A DNA stretch of 64,000 nucleotides. It comes from Dyadobacter tibetensis Y620-1. Its GTDB lineage: Bacteria > Bacteroidota > Bacteroidia > Cytophagales > Spirosomataceae. The translations under genes and the position numbers were made by a program. Position 1 is the first letter of the stretch; each line of letters opens with the position of its first letter. The stretch spans positions 186,001 through 250,000 of the forward strand of contig NZ_AZQN01000009.1 of the NCBI RefSeq assembly GCF_000566685.1. Direction: 5' to 3'. Under the pieces are notes generated by a model. The model was given only the letters and a program-made list of their open reading frames with translations, was not told the origin of the DNA and made no database searches. Shown here one piece after another: positions 47,539-57,245 of this stretch.

Positions 47539-48555
47539 ATGTTTTCAGAAAATGAAATTGTCGAAAATGCGCTAAGAAACTTAGAAGCAAATACCGGTAT
47601 AGCTGGTTATTGGTTGTCTCAGGATAATTCTTACGATGATGGGATTGATGGTAAGACAAAAATAACGATGGGAGAAACCACAGTTATTTTTAGCACCGAG
47701 GTAAAACGCGAGTTTCGTGAATACCATCTGGATAAATTACTTCGCCAGGCTGAATTAAACAAGCCGTTTATGCTTGTTGCCGATAAAATATATCCAGCGC
47801 AGAAGCAGCGTCTGCGCGAGAACGGAATTGCCTATCTAGATACTGCGGGAAATATCTATATCTCCAACGACAATCTACTACTTTGGCTGGATGGCCAAAA
47901 GCCGGTAAATCTTGACGTTGAAAAAAAAACGAACCGAGCCTTCACTAAGGCTGGTCTAAAAGTAGTTTATGCTTTCTTACAAAACCCTGAGGCCGTAAAT
48001 TTTACATACCGGGAGATTGCTAGTTATGCAAAGGTGGCGCTGGGAACAATAAATGAAGCCATATTGGCTCTAAAGGAAACCGGGCATATTTTAGAAGTCA
48101 ATAAAAACCGCATGATCCTAAGTAACAAGAAAGAACTACTTGAGAACTGGATCATAGGGTATAGAAATATTTTAAAACCTTCCCTGCTGTTAGGAACTTA
48201 CCATTTCGGTGGAAGCAAACTGTGGGACCAGCTGGAATTACCTGCAACAGCTATTTGGGGCGGCGAGCCAGCAGGCGATCTTGAAACCGGCCATCTGAAT
48301 CCTGAACAATGGACAATTTATACTGCACAAGAAAAAAATGAGCTGGTTAAAATTTTAAAGCTGGCTCCGCGGTCTGATGGAAACCTAAAAATTTATAACA
48401 AGTTTTGGATGGACACCACAATATACATGAACAATCGTGCTACTCCTGAATTGATCACTTACGCTGACCTGATGATTACAGGCGATGCAAGATGTATTGA
48501 GACTGCAAATATTATTTATGACAAAAAGCTAGCCCGGATATTCGATCAGCCATGA
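47539..48555 (+). CDS. Type IV toxin-antitoxin system antitoxin, AbiEi family
   Basis: A 338-residue protein. The first 110 residues resemble a nuclease-like/RelE-unrelated alpha-beta domain (TGIAGYWLSQDNSYDDGIDGK); residues about 130-185 form a winged helix (NFTYREIASYAKVALGTINE); the C-terminal part (about 200-338) is the AbiEi C-domain-like segment. In family members the antitoxin represses the operon and counters the nucleotidyltransferase toxin. ATG at 47539 is taken (a GTG directly precedes). Its stop overlaps the toxin start (ATGA). Confidence 0.78.
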   Translation: MFSENEIVENALRNLEANTGIAGYWLSQDNSYDDGIDGKTKITMGETTVIFSTEVKREFREYHLDKLLRQAELNKPFMLVADKIYPAQKQRLRENGIAYLDTAGNIYISNDNLLLWLDGQKPVNLDVEKKTNRAFTKAGLKVVYAFLQNPEAVNFTYREIASYAKVALGTINEAILALKETGHILEVNKNRMILSNKKELLENWIIGYRNILKPSLLLGTYHFGGSKLWDQLELPATAIWGGEPAGDLETGHLNPEQWTIYTAQEKNELVKILKLAPRSDGNLKIYNKFWMDTTIYMNNRATPELITYADLMITGDARCIETANIIYDKKLARIFDQP

Positions 48556-49550
48556 AGCATGCAGAATTAAAGAATGTCTTCGATGCGGTGGAGAAAACTT
48601 TTACTGAACTTTCCATTGACTACTACCTAATTGGTGCCTTAGCCAGGCAGATATGGTACGAAAAAGCTGAAATGAAATTCAGAACAACCAGAGACATAGA
48701 TTACGCCATCCTGGTAGCTAGTCATCAGGAATACGAAGCTGTTAAGCAGTATCTTATCTAAAATGAAAACTATATACCTGTCAGGGAAAACGCATTTGTA
48801 CTGATCTCGCCAGACGGACTTCAGATTGACCTACTTCCATTCGGAGAAATCGAATCTCAGGGCAGTGTAAAGATTGAAGGGACTGGTATGACCACAATTC
48901 AGATAAGCGGAATGAAAGAAGTTTACGAAAATGGCACAGAGGTTGTCAGCTTTGAAACGGGAAATTCCTTCAACGCAGCCACATTAATCGGAATCGTTCT
49001 TCTGAAACTTATAGCCTACGATGACAGACCTGAAAGAAGGCAGAAAGACGCCACGGATATTGGTAATATCCTTGTAAACTTTTTTCCTCTGCATCAAGAG
49101 TTAATATACTCCAATCATCTTGACATGTTTGGCGAACAAGAGCGTACACTTGAAAAAATATCAGCAATCGTGCTGGGCAGGGAAATCAAAAAGATTATCT
49201 CATCTAATGCAAACCTGATCGACCGATTGAACAGAATTTTGAATGATCATATAAATTCTGGTGAAAAAAGTATTTTCACTCAGTTGATTACCAAAGAAAC
49301 CGGAGAAGAAATTGATTTGATAATCGAATACCTTCGAGATATTCTCTGGGGATTTGAAAATTCATCACAACCTGTTATTAGCATAATGGTAGCAGACAGT
49401 TCTCTTAGGGCAAGCCTAGATCAGGAAGCTATTGAAAATAATGTTTTCCAAATGAATATCTATGATCTGAACACCTTAGTGATGAAGTGGTATTTTATCT
49501 GCTACCATCCCTTCCAGGAACCTGATCCGTTAACTAAGTACACTATGTAG
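48552..49550 (+). pseudogene. AbiEii-type nucleotidyltransferase toxin gene with in-frame stop
   Basis: One open frame of 333 codons interrupted by a single TAA at 48759-48761 (codon 70). Before it: YLIGALARQIWYEK and RTTRDIDYAI, the nucleotidyltransferase G-x and D-x-D motifs. After it the frame continues without shift: NENYIPVRENAFVLISPDG, then GLQIDLLPFGEIE and DRPERRQKDATDIGNIL. One base change (for example CAA or AAA to TAA) explains it. As it stands only 69 residues would be made, or the rest from an internal ATG at 48888. The toxin is probably dead. Confidence 0.82.
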
Positions 49551-49560
49551 AGTACTTTTA

Positions 49561-49923
49561 CTATTGGAAAAAGTTCCGGGTATCCATTCCTGTTATCAAT
49601 AATATATATTGACTTGTGCTCGGTTTCCAATTCAATTTGGCCTGATCTTCATCCAGAGCAGAAGTATTACTGAATGGCCTTCCATCATCCACACCCATTT
49701 TAAATCCTGAGGAATTTAAAACACCTTTCACAAAACCCATCATCGAAGTATTTGACTGGCTAAAATACACTTCCTTTTTTACTCCCGAAGAGGGGGTTTC
49801 GTTATTTAAAGCTTTTCCTCTCGGTAGTCCTAGTACATATATGCGTATACCGGGAAGAGCAGAAATCTTTTCATTGAGCTTTCCTGGATCAAAATAATTT
49901 ATTGCTGATATACCCTTAGCCAA
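49561..49923 (-). CDS. Hypothetical protein, possibly a gene fragment
   Basis: A 120-codon frame that opens straight after a stop and has only a TTG start; the first ATG is at the middle (MMGFVKG). The composition looks coding, but I recognise no family. It follows the giant surface protein gene and a 34-bp palindrome on the same strand. It may be the surviving 3' part of a longer gene. Confidence 0.35.
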   Translation of the reverse strand: MAKGISAINYFDPGKLNEKISALPGIRIYVLGLPRGKALNNETPSSGVKKEVYFSQSNTSMMGFVKGVLNSSGFKMGVDDGRPFSNTSALDEDQAKLNWKPSTSQYILLITGMDTRNFFQ

Positions 49924-49932
49924 TTAATTTTT

Positions 49933-49966
49933 AACCCGTTGTGCGGTTTAAACCGCACAACGGGTT
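49933..49966. repeat. 34-bp perfect palindrome
   Basis: aacccgttgtgcggttt (49933-49949) followed directly by its exact complement, with no loop. It lies 10 bp after the stop of the giant surface protein gene. It could be a transcription terminator, but no T-run follows on the minus strand, so a protein-binding site is also possible. Confidence 0.6.
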
Positions 49967-49975
49967 ATATTACAT

Positions 49976-52900
49976 TCAGGGAGTAACAACAAAAGAGCTT
50001 ACTGCCTCCCGGTCATTGGTTTTGATTTTAATGGTATACTTCCCGGGTATAATACCCGAAATGGACGGCGTGATAACTTGATATTCTGTATTTAACTGAA
50101 CTTTATTGTCTAAGTAAATAGCTACACCTCTTGAATCATAAATTGCGATTGAAGCTTGCATGGGAAGTTCTAGTCCCTGCACTTTGAACGCCAGACTATT
50201 CCCTTGCCCGGGATTTGGGAAAGCAATTACTGACAATGGAACAATGACTGGTTTTATGCTTACTATAGAGCTGTATGCGTAAGTCCCATCAAAGTCCACC
50301 TGTTTAAGTCTGTAATAGGTATATTCTTTGTACCAATTTAAATCGTTCATCCGGTATCTGTTTGTTGACGAAGCTGATCCCGAGCCCGCAAGTTTGCCTA
50401 TCACCGTAAATCCTAAAGCTGGATTAACCGTTCTTTGGATTTCAAAATAATCGTTACTAGATTCCTGACTGGTTTCCCAAGATAACACAACACTGGCATC
50501 ATCAACGCGCTTTCCTTCAAATTTCACTAGCGTAACCGGCAATATCGGAGGACTTTTAAGGTCAAGCCTTTCAGGATTGCCAATCATTCCCGTTCCACAA
50601 CTATTGGAAACCCCCATCAACCAGTAAGTCTGATTTGGAGCGACGTTGTATAATTCAATTTCGTCGACAGGATTGGATGTCTGTCGTATTAAATTCTGCA
50701 TGGATGTTCCGTAACGATAGGTCCAGGGCGCGCCACCTTCCAATAGAACCTTAACGCGTGGATTTGTTTTGCCATCAAAAATTACCGATTCCGTAGCAAA
50801 TTTCACTCTAGCCATTTTACCTGCTGTAAGCGGATATTCGTAAGCTCCACTGGCAGTACCTTCATCTGTTGCCAGAATGCGCAAGTTGTATTGCTTGTCC
50901 GGAATCATATCAGAAGGAAGTATGGCTTTCAATGGGTTCCCAATGCCGATGGTAACAATGTTGCGCCAGTTGCGTCCGGTTGTATCTGAGATCTGAACCG
51001 TCAATTTGTTTTCAGCAGAGAATGTGCCGGTGGTATCATACCTAACGATGATTGTATCCTCGGTACAAAATCCGGAACTTGTAAGGGAAGACCATTGAGA
51101 TACATTCACAGTTCGCGTTGAAGCGGGGTTCACTTCAACAACGGCCGAGCCGCTAGCTGGTCCTACTCCGCAGACATTTGTTACAGATGTAAGCGTGTAA
51201 GTGGTGGTCTGCTTCGGCGAGACTCGCACGTAAGTAAGCCGACCAATAGCACCAGCAGCATTACCACTCGTACCGTCCGACAGAACGTATCTAATACTTT
51301 CGTAATTTTGCCTGTTGGATTTCAATACTATCTGTGCGCTTTCACCACTGTTGATAGTTGTATTTCCACTGATTGTAAGATCGGGCTTAATAGACACAGT
51401 GACAGGTATTACCTCGAAAAGATCGAATTTTCTAGCGGTCACACGAAGCTGATAAAAGTTACCTGAAAGAACACTTGGTAATTGAAGATTAATTATCCCC
51501 TTAACTGTTTTAACAGAATCCAGCGTTTGAATTGCGCCGGTAGTTTGATTAACAAGTATAAATCGAATGTAATCCTCTAAGATATCTATATCGCCGAGTA
51601 ATGCGTAGTTTAGCTTAAACTCACCTCCTTCGCACACGCTGCCAGAGGAGGAAGACACAACTAGTTTGGGTTTCACCGACACTACGACCGAGCCTGATGT
51701 GATGCCATATCCACACTCATTGCTTACCGAATTGATAGAGAACTCCTGACTTTTTGTGGGGAAAACATCAATTATTTGCAGCGTATCCGAGTAAAAGTGG
51801 CTAAACCTGCCATCATTCCAACTGCTTTCCCATGGCCCGGTGCCCGTCAGTGAAATTTCAAGACGAACGCGTTCGCCAGCATTTACCATTATGGGGCCAT
51901 TTTCATATTGTGCACGAAGGATTGCTGTTGGTGGTGTGGAGATGGAAATCTTTAGCAAATCGGAAATGCTGCCATCCGAAGAAACAATTCTTAGATAATA
52001 TTGCCCAGCCGGCGTTGATGCGGGGATGACAGCCTTCAAAATTCTGTCTTTCACGCCACTTATCAATGTTTGATACTCTGACGAACCTTCGCTTCCCATC
52101 TGTAATGCAAAACTAGCATCAGAGGCTGTGCCTTCTACGATGCCAAAAGGAATCTGTATAGGTGCGCCTGCACAGAATTTTAGCATACTGCTAAATATTG
52201 ATATGGATATGCGGTAGGGCATTTTGGCCACATAAGCTTTCAGATTTACATCTGCTGTTCCACATACATTCGTTGCTGATTTGATCTCATAAGTTGTGAG
52301 CTGACCTAGCCTAGGGTAAATGGGCATGTATACGGCAGTCGGCGTTGGATCATCATTATTAAAAGTTTTCTCAACACCATTTTCAGTGTAGACCATACTG
52401 GAAAAAGATGGAGAAGTTGATGACAAAGTCAGGCTACTCGGATTGGCCGTTTCGGTGATCCTATACGGGTTCTCAGGGGTCGATGGCGGGTATATTGAAA
52501 AGTTGTCAGCCTTTTTCTGAATACTGAAAGAACGTACCTCGGTAAAAAGTACAGGGTTTGTAGAAGCAATTCGAATTCCAGCATTATTGTAGAAGAAGGC
52601 TTGTGCAGACATTTTTAACTTGAATTTCCCTGCCTGATCCACTGTAATAATGTCATTAAGTTCACAGCAATTGGTGTATCCCTGAACTATAAATTTATTG
52701 CCCGCATTAAATGTCCCAACAATTCCAAAATTAATTTCAAGACTGTCATTATTGCAAACAGCACTTTTAATAGGCTGCAGATAGATGCCCGGATTTTGTG
52801 ACGGCGTTACTGTTAGGCGTACTGATCTGACATTCTCATTTTTGAAACAGGTATTGCTAATCGATTTGATTTTAAAGTCAGTGGTCTGTTGCAGATACAT

Positions 52901-54559
52901 TTGCCGGGTTATAATATCACCATCGTAAGGATATTTCACAACCGAACCATCCATGTACTCAACAGAGTATGGTGCTCCGCCGGTCAGGATATAGCTGAGC
53001 CTTATGTCGGAGGGAATTTCATAATTGTATTTAAAATTATAACCCGAAAACAGAGCATTTGGAATGGTCTGAGTGCTAACGAATGAGGACAATGGAGATT
53101 CCAAAGCCGGATTGGTAGTGATCACTTGATAATTGTAACTTCTATAACCCTGCGGGTTTTCAGGAATCGTGACTTCTAAAAAATCACCGGAGCGGGATGC
53201 AGGTAACAGCGATGTCTCACCCGTGTATCCATCAGTAATCTTGATAGAAAATTGGGTTTCGTTTGTCAGTGCAGCATTTGATGAAAATTTGATCTTGCTT
53301 TTTATACCGGCGCATAAAATTTGCGGACTTTCACTCTCCTCAATCTTTATGCCTGGCCGAATTTTGATTTCCACCGACTGTGCGCCACTCATTTCTGTTA
53401 TTCCGCAACCCGAAGACAAAGATTTCAAGCTGTATGTATCGTCATTGCTCGGAACTAAGTTAAATTGCAGGGAAGAATTGGGTGTACTCACCTTGGAGCC
53501 ATTGCTCAATTCAGCAGTAAAAGGCGGCAGACCTTTGAGACGAACGTATAGCTGCGCCACATCACCATAATTGATCGTGTTGCTTTCGACGCTGATCTCA
53601 GCAGAAGGTGCCGCCCAGATGAAAAGTCTTTCACTGGAAGGCGGACTTAGCGTCGCTGGATTATCGGTAACAACCTGAATATAAACCTCACGAAGCGTTT
53701 CAGCTTTAAATTCAGATGGTACTTTCGCTGTGAGTACATTGTCGTGAAGGATTGCTTCTACTTCGGAGGTTTTTGGCTTGTCGTTATAAATCGCCTCCGT
53801 AAATCTTAAACGGTATTTTGTCTGCGTTGTTAAAGAATTTCCCGAAGTTGAAATTCTGACACTGACCTGACCATTTTCACAAACCGATTGCGGTGTAAAT
53901 GAAATCGTCCTGACAGAAGTGCTGTTGATGGTTGCCCGGTAACTTCCACTCACCTTCATAGCACCACAAAGGTTTTCGGCGTGCGCAATTTTGTATGTTT
54001 CAGATTTGACAACTTGTAGTGTTTGGTTTGAAACAAAGTCTGGTGCTCCATTCGGATATATAGAAAAGCGGCTGCTATCATCCAGTGTCAGACTGATCGC
54101 GCTATAACTGTATCCGGAAAACTGTATGCGTGCCTGATCAAATTTATTCAAAGTATCAGAAATAAGGGAGTTATTAAGTGTAACGATGCCCTTACTATGA
54201 ATTAAAACAGGGTAAGACCAGTTGCTTTCTACTTTGGGTGCTGACGAATTGACTTTTAGCTCCAGCGATGAATTTGCAGTAAGCACGGAATCTGAAAATA
54301 CAAATTCCAGAAAGCCATCATTCAATTCAGCCGCTACTTCCATCACTATTGCCGTGGAAGAGGCTTTGCGAAGCTGAACTGAAAATTTATTTTCGACACT
54401 AAAAGACCCAGTAGTGGTGATAGGCAAACGGTAGGAAACTCCTAGGCAAGTAGACCTATTCAAATCGTTATTATTAATGAAAATAGTAGCGGATTGTGCC
54501 GAAATATTTGTGAAAGAAAATAAAATGAATATGCTAATAAGGGTATAGAGTCTCAACAT
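49976..54559 (-). CDS. Giant type IX-secreted surface protein with repeated Ig-like modules
   Basis: A 1527-residue protein with a signal peptide (MLRLYTLISIFILFSFTNISAQ) and seven or so modules of about 180-195 residues. Each opens with a Cys-containing strand such as SVCENGQVSVRIS, ILCAGIKSKIKFS, AVCNNDSLEINFG, FCAGAPIQIPFG, VCEGGEFKLNY or FCTEDTIIVRYD, and closes with a second Cys near TSVTNVCG. Residues from about 1340 form a fibronectin-like domain plus type IX sorting domain (SVIAFPNPGQGNSLAF to SSFVVTP). Expected on the cell surface or released; adhesion is a guess. ATG start. Confidence 0.85.
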   Translation of the reverse strand: MLRLYTLISIFILFSFTNISAQSATIFINNNDLNRSTCLGVSYRLPITTTGSFSVENKFSVQLRKASSTAIVMEVAAELNDGFLEFVFSDSVLTANSSLELKVNSSAPKVESNWSYPVLIHSKGIVTLNNSLISDTLNKFDQARIQFSGYSYSAISLTLDDSSRFSIYPNGAPDFVSNQTLQVVKSETYKIAHAENLCGAMKVSGSYRATINSTSVRTISFTPQSVCENGQVSVRISTSGNSLTTQTKYRLRFTEAIYNDKPKTSEVEAILHDNVLTAKVPSEFKAETLREVYIQVVTDNPATLSPPSSERLFIWAAPSAEISVESNTINYGDVAQLYVRLKGLPPFTAELSNGSKVSTPNSSLQFNLVPSNDDTYSLKSLSSGCGITEMSGAQSVEIKIRPGIKIEESESPQILCAGIKSKIKFSSNAALTNETQFSIKITDGYTGETSLLPASRSGDFLEVTIPENPQGYRSYNYQVITTNPALESPLSSFVSTQTIPNALFSGYNFKYNYEIPSDIRLSYILTGGAPYSVEYMDGSVVKYPYDGDIITRQMYLQQTTDFKIKSISNTCFKNENVRSVRLTVTPSQNPGIYLQPIKSAVCNNDSLEINFGIVGTFNAGNKFIVQGYTNCCELNDIITVDQAGKFKLKMSAQAFFYNNAGIRIASTNPVLFTEVRSFSIQKKADNFSIYPPSTPENPYRITETANPSSLTLSSTSPSFSSMVYTENGVEKTFNNDDPTPTAVYMPIYPRLGQLTTYEIKSATNVCGTADVNLKAYVAKMPYRISISIFSSMLKFCAGAPIQIPFGIVEGTASDASFALQMGSEGSSEYQTLISGVKDRILKAVIPASTPAGQYYLRIVSSDGSISDLLKISISTPPTAILRAQYENGPIMVNAGERVRLEISLTGTGPWESSWNDGRFSHFYSDTLQIIDVFPTKSQEFSINSVSNECGYGITSGSVVVSVKPKLVVSSSSGSVCEGGEFKLNYALLGDIDILEDYIRFILVNQTTGAIQTLDSVKTVKGIINLQLPSVLSGNFYQLRVTARKFDLFEVIPVTVSIKPDLTISGNTTINSGESAQIVLKSNRQNYESIRYVLSDGTSGNAAGAIGRLTYVRVSPKQTTTYTLTSVTNVCGVGPASGSAVVEVNPASTRTVNVSQWSSLTSSGFCTEDTIIVRYDTTGTFSAENKLTVQISDTTGRNWRNIVTIGIGNPLKAILPSDMIPDKQYNLRILATDEGTASGAYEYPLTAGKMARVKFATESVIFDGKTNPRVKVLLEGGAPWTYRYGTSMQNLIRQTSNPVDEIELYNVAPNQTYWLMGVSNSCGTGMIGNPERLDLKSPPILPVTLVKFEGKRVDDASVVLSWETSQESSNDYFEIQRTVNPALGFTVIGKLAGSGSASSTNRYRMNDLNWYKEYTYYRLKQVDFDGTYAYSSIVSIKPVIVPLSVIAFPNPGQGNSLAFKVQGLELPMQASIAIYDSRGVAIYLDNKVQLNTEYQVITPSISGIIPGKYTIKIKTNDREAVSSFVVTP

Positions 54560-54743
54560 ATGAAAAGTTGGTTACAATTCTATATAAAAGTAATGTTTTA
54601 GAGGAATATTGTCTAACCAAATTTTGCATTACATTCACAAACATCAGATTGGATGCAACGGCAAGCCAAATTCCTACTCACAATAAATGATTAGGGTAAA
54701 GTGTTCGACTACTCCTCGCAAACCTGACTGAAATCTAAAAAAG
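54560..54743. other. Intergenic region before the IS4 remnant
   Basis: Non-coding, AT-rich, upstream of the giant protein gene (minus strand), so it should hold that gene's promoter. No clear motif or ORF. Confidence 0.4.
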
Positions 54744-55769
54744 ATGTCGTTTACTTAAGAACTATAGTCTTTTATAACTCATATGGTACTTTCGCTTAGG
54801 TTTACGGTTTCTGGTTTTGAACCTGTCTGGCCTAATGAGTTCTCTGGTTTTGTAGACAATATCATCAAAGGCCACTATCGCCTTCTTGAATTTGTTTTTC
54901 AGAAAAATTGGTATCAGGATCTTATGAAGCATGTCCAGAGCGGAAGTCCGGTTAATTTTCTGATTGTGTTTTTTGTTTGAATCCTGAGTCTATTCAGACT
55001 GTACTTTTTCTTCAATGGGATGGGCGTAAATAGCCAAACCGCAGGATAGCCCCGATGTATAATCAGCAAGTCGCCCTTTTGCGTATTTTCCAAGTGTTCA
55101 ACTAGCAGGTCTCTTACACTGGTTTTGTAAGAAGCTATTTGTCCGTCAAGGGGTACCAGGTTTATCGTATCATATAAAATCGCGCAGGTCGCCATGCTCT
55201 GGGGAACGTCCGCATAAGGACCAAATTCACGCTCCCCGAATTCCTGTATTACCGATTTATGCCGCGGTAGCAACAACCTGGAACCGTCCAGGGCCAATAG
55301 TCTATATCCGGCCTAATGATACACGGGTACTTGTTGATAAAACACCTTTGGCCCTGTTTTTGCCAGATGCTTAAAGGCGGCGGATTGAGTTTGACGCGCG
55401 CACGGGAAAAAGCCCCTTTCCTGACTGCACGCATGTTGAAGTCCTGATCCAATACCGACCAATAAAAACCGTCCAATTCTCTTTGTATCGTAGTTTTAAA
55501 GGTCATAATAATTATAACTAAATTCTTGATTGTGAGAATCCTTTTCCTAGATAATCCGTAAAGCTCTTCATCACGGAAGCGTCTTGTAAATCACTGACTT
55601 TCAAGCTCATGTCGGTCCGACGCGCGGTCGATATGTTTATGTGCAGTTTTCCGGTAATCTTTACTCTTAAATGACGGATTTGCTACCCCCTATACATTGG
55701 TACGGTATTTAGGCATTTTACACCTACATACCGTACCAAAGCTCTAATATTAGCTTAAGTAAACGACAT
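54744..55769. mobile_element. Decayed IS4-type insertion sequence
   Basis: Perfect 16-bp terminal inverted repeats (atgtcgtttacttaag at 54744-54759, complement at 55754-55769) enclose about 1.03 kb with a broken transposase gene. No target duplication is evident. The length is short for the family, so part is deleted. Confidence 0.8.
54914..55506 (-). pseudogene. IS4 family transposase fragments
   Basis: The N-terminal part begins at ATG 55506 (MTFKTTIQRELDGFYWSVLDQ) and breaks by frameshift near 55375. The next frame continues LALDGSRLLLPRHKSVIQEF (the DDE-fold start with first Asp) after an in-frame TAG, to about 55000. At LLIIHRGYPA the expected Asp of the D-R-G-Y-P motif is His, and the C-terminal part is scrambled. 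Several independent lesions, so inactive. Confidence 0.8.
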
Positions 55770-55796
55770 TGCATTTTGATTGAACATTCATTCAAT

Positions 55797-55816
55797 TTTA
55801 TGTGCAATACAAATTT
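55797..55816. repeat. Right copy of 20-bp direct repeat of element B
   Basis: Exact match to 47221-47240, same orientation. It lies about 120 bp inside the right-hand tRNA-derived site. The sequence from here to 55933 is AT-rich with no ORF. Confidence 0.65.
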
Positions 55817-55933
55817 ACGGATTGGACGATAAACAGACAACAATCAAAAATAAAAATATTTTATAAATAACTGCATATCAATATATTACATAACAGTAGA
55901 CAAATATACAATAAGAAGAAAAACCATATTTTT

Positions 55934-56045
55934 ACTGACTCATAATCAGTAGGTGCCTGGTTCGATTCCAGGTGGGCCCACTTGAAAATCAAGGACTTAG
56001 CTTAACAGGCTAGGTCTTTTTTGTTTTTACCCACCAGATTCATAG
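55934..56045 (+). repeat. Right-hand tRNA-derived attachment site
   Basis: The third copy of the tRNA end. It matches 34800-34868 for 69 bp and 46951-47060 for 107 of 110 bp, including the hairpin (gacttagc with gctaggtc) and T6. It probably keeps the original chromosomal flank of the tRNA gene. Confidence 0.85.
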
Positions 56046-56617
56046 GGATAAATCAGCAAGTTTGGAGGGAATGTAATTTCTGAAAGTACTCCTTTTTAAA
56101 AATCAATTATATACCCCATGTTTAAAGAATTCATGGGATATGGTTAAGGATGCCGATTTCCAAATGAAGTGCCAAAGATTTTATTTAACTTTAACAATTC
56201 GGCAAATATCGCATTGGTTATAAAGGAAAAGTCAAAAGTAAATGAACGGATGGTGGCATCTACTGATCTCAATAGATACTGATCAGAGATCATACTTGAC
56301 AGTTGGGCTTTGAAGGGCTCCTCGAAGGAAGCCTTGTGCCGGCAATTTATCATGAGGCTATTCATATGCATTTAGGAAATACCGTGAATATGGATTACAC
56401 GGAAATGTCCCATTAAGTATATTAAGCCTTTTATGGCCGCCCTACAAACATGGTTTACTAATTTAGTAATGACCAAGCCGCTTCTCTAGCTTGGGTTGGA
56501 CTTCAAGGCAACGCTGCTTGGGAGGATTTAAGTGCATTTAAACGAAGTACATATACTTATATGTGGCAGACGCTAATAAATATAGATCATTACCATTCAG
56601 CTCATAATTTACAATCA
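56046..56617. other. Non-coding or decayed region
   Basis: No trusted gene. A 75-codon frame on the minus strand (56144-56371) has coding-like composition (RSVDATIRSFTFDFSFITNAI) but no recognisable family and stops abruptly; it may be a fragment. The rest is AT-rich. Confidence 0.4.
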
Positions 56618-57160
56618 ATGAAACATTTGGTAACTAAATTTTTGTTTGTTCTGGGAATTATATTTAGTTCTAGTTTTAGTAAAGCTCAGGAACTGATAAA
56701 ATTTAATTCCCAATTAGATAAAAGCATTGAACGCCGTCTATCTTTGGAAGATTTCTTGTCAAGTAAGGTACCTTATGCAGAATCAGGAGATTGTAGCTCA
56801 ACTTATGGTTTCTTTTATTTTAGAGTTAACTATCAAGGAGTTGTTGACAGTTTATATTTTGATGGAAATTTGAGACAGGAGGTTATCGATATGGTCATTC
56901 ATAATATTCATGCCACCAAAAAATCATGGGAAATTTCATCTTCGTTTTCTACAAAACATAAAGAATGGTTTATTTTCCCTTTTTTTGATTTTGGTGGAAC
57001 ATATTATGAAACCTCTAATTGCTCGGAGTTAGAAAAGCAAACCCAAAAAGACTTGCTCCGATTATCAACTGAATTAGGAAGAATGCATCGATATATTCAA
57101 ACTAAAAATAAAATACTTTTACGTCCTGCATTAAAAGGAGGACCATTTATTGACTTATAA
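56618..57160 (+). CDS. Small secreted protein of unknown function
   Basis: A 180-residue protein. The ATG at 56618 begins a signal peptide (MKHLVTKFLFVLGIIFSSSF, cleavage near SKAQ) and is preferred to an earlier ATG at 56561. The mature part has SGDCSSTYGFFYFRVNYQG and ends GGPFIDL; no known family. AT-rich compared with the core genome, as for recently acquired DNA. No partner gene nearby. Confidence 0.6.
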   Translation: MKHLVTKFLFVLGIIFSSSFSKAQELIKFNSQLDKSIERRLSLEDFLSSKVPYAESGDCSSTYGFFYFRVNYQGVVDSLYFDGNLRQEVIDMVIHNIHATKKSWEISSSFSTKHKEWFIFPFFDFGGTYYETSNCSELEKQTQKDLLRLSTELGRMHRYIQTKNKILLRPALKGGPFIDL

Positions 57161-57245
57161 TTTTGGTAGATATTCATTTTGAAAGAGATGATATAAGCTG
57201 CGCCACATTCTAGAACAACATATCCAAATTTTAGGCTGCCTGTTT

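Larger units (their letters stand above)
47018..56045. mobile_element. Element B: region between two tRNA-derived sites, no recombinase
   Basis: About 9 kb flanked by 110-bp direct repeats (107/110 identical) derived from the tRNA end. It carries an AbiE-type pair, a giant type IX-secreted protein and an IS4-type remnant. No integrase is visible; it might be a decayed element, or cargo that moves with the recombinase of element A as a tandem unit. Confidence 0.6.

Noticed and set aside
48759..48761. Programmed stop-codon readthrough or selenocysteine/pyrrolysine-like recoding in the toxin gene
   Set aside because: The stop is TAA, no recoding hairpin is visible after it, and other lesions nearby use different stops; simple mutation fits better.
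54783..54980. Plus-strand ORF of 65 codons in the IS4 remnant
   Set aside because: Antisense to the broken transposase end; no family match or start signal.
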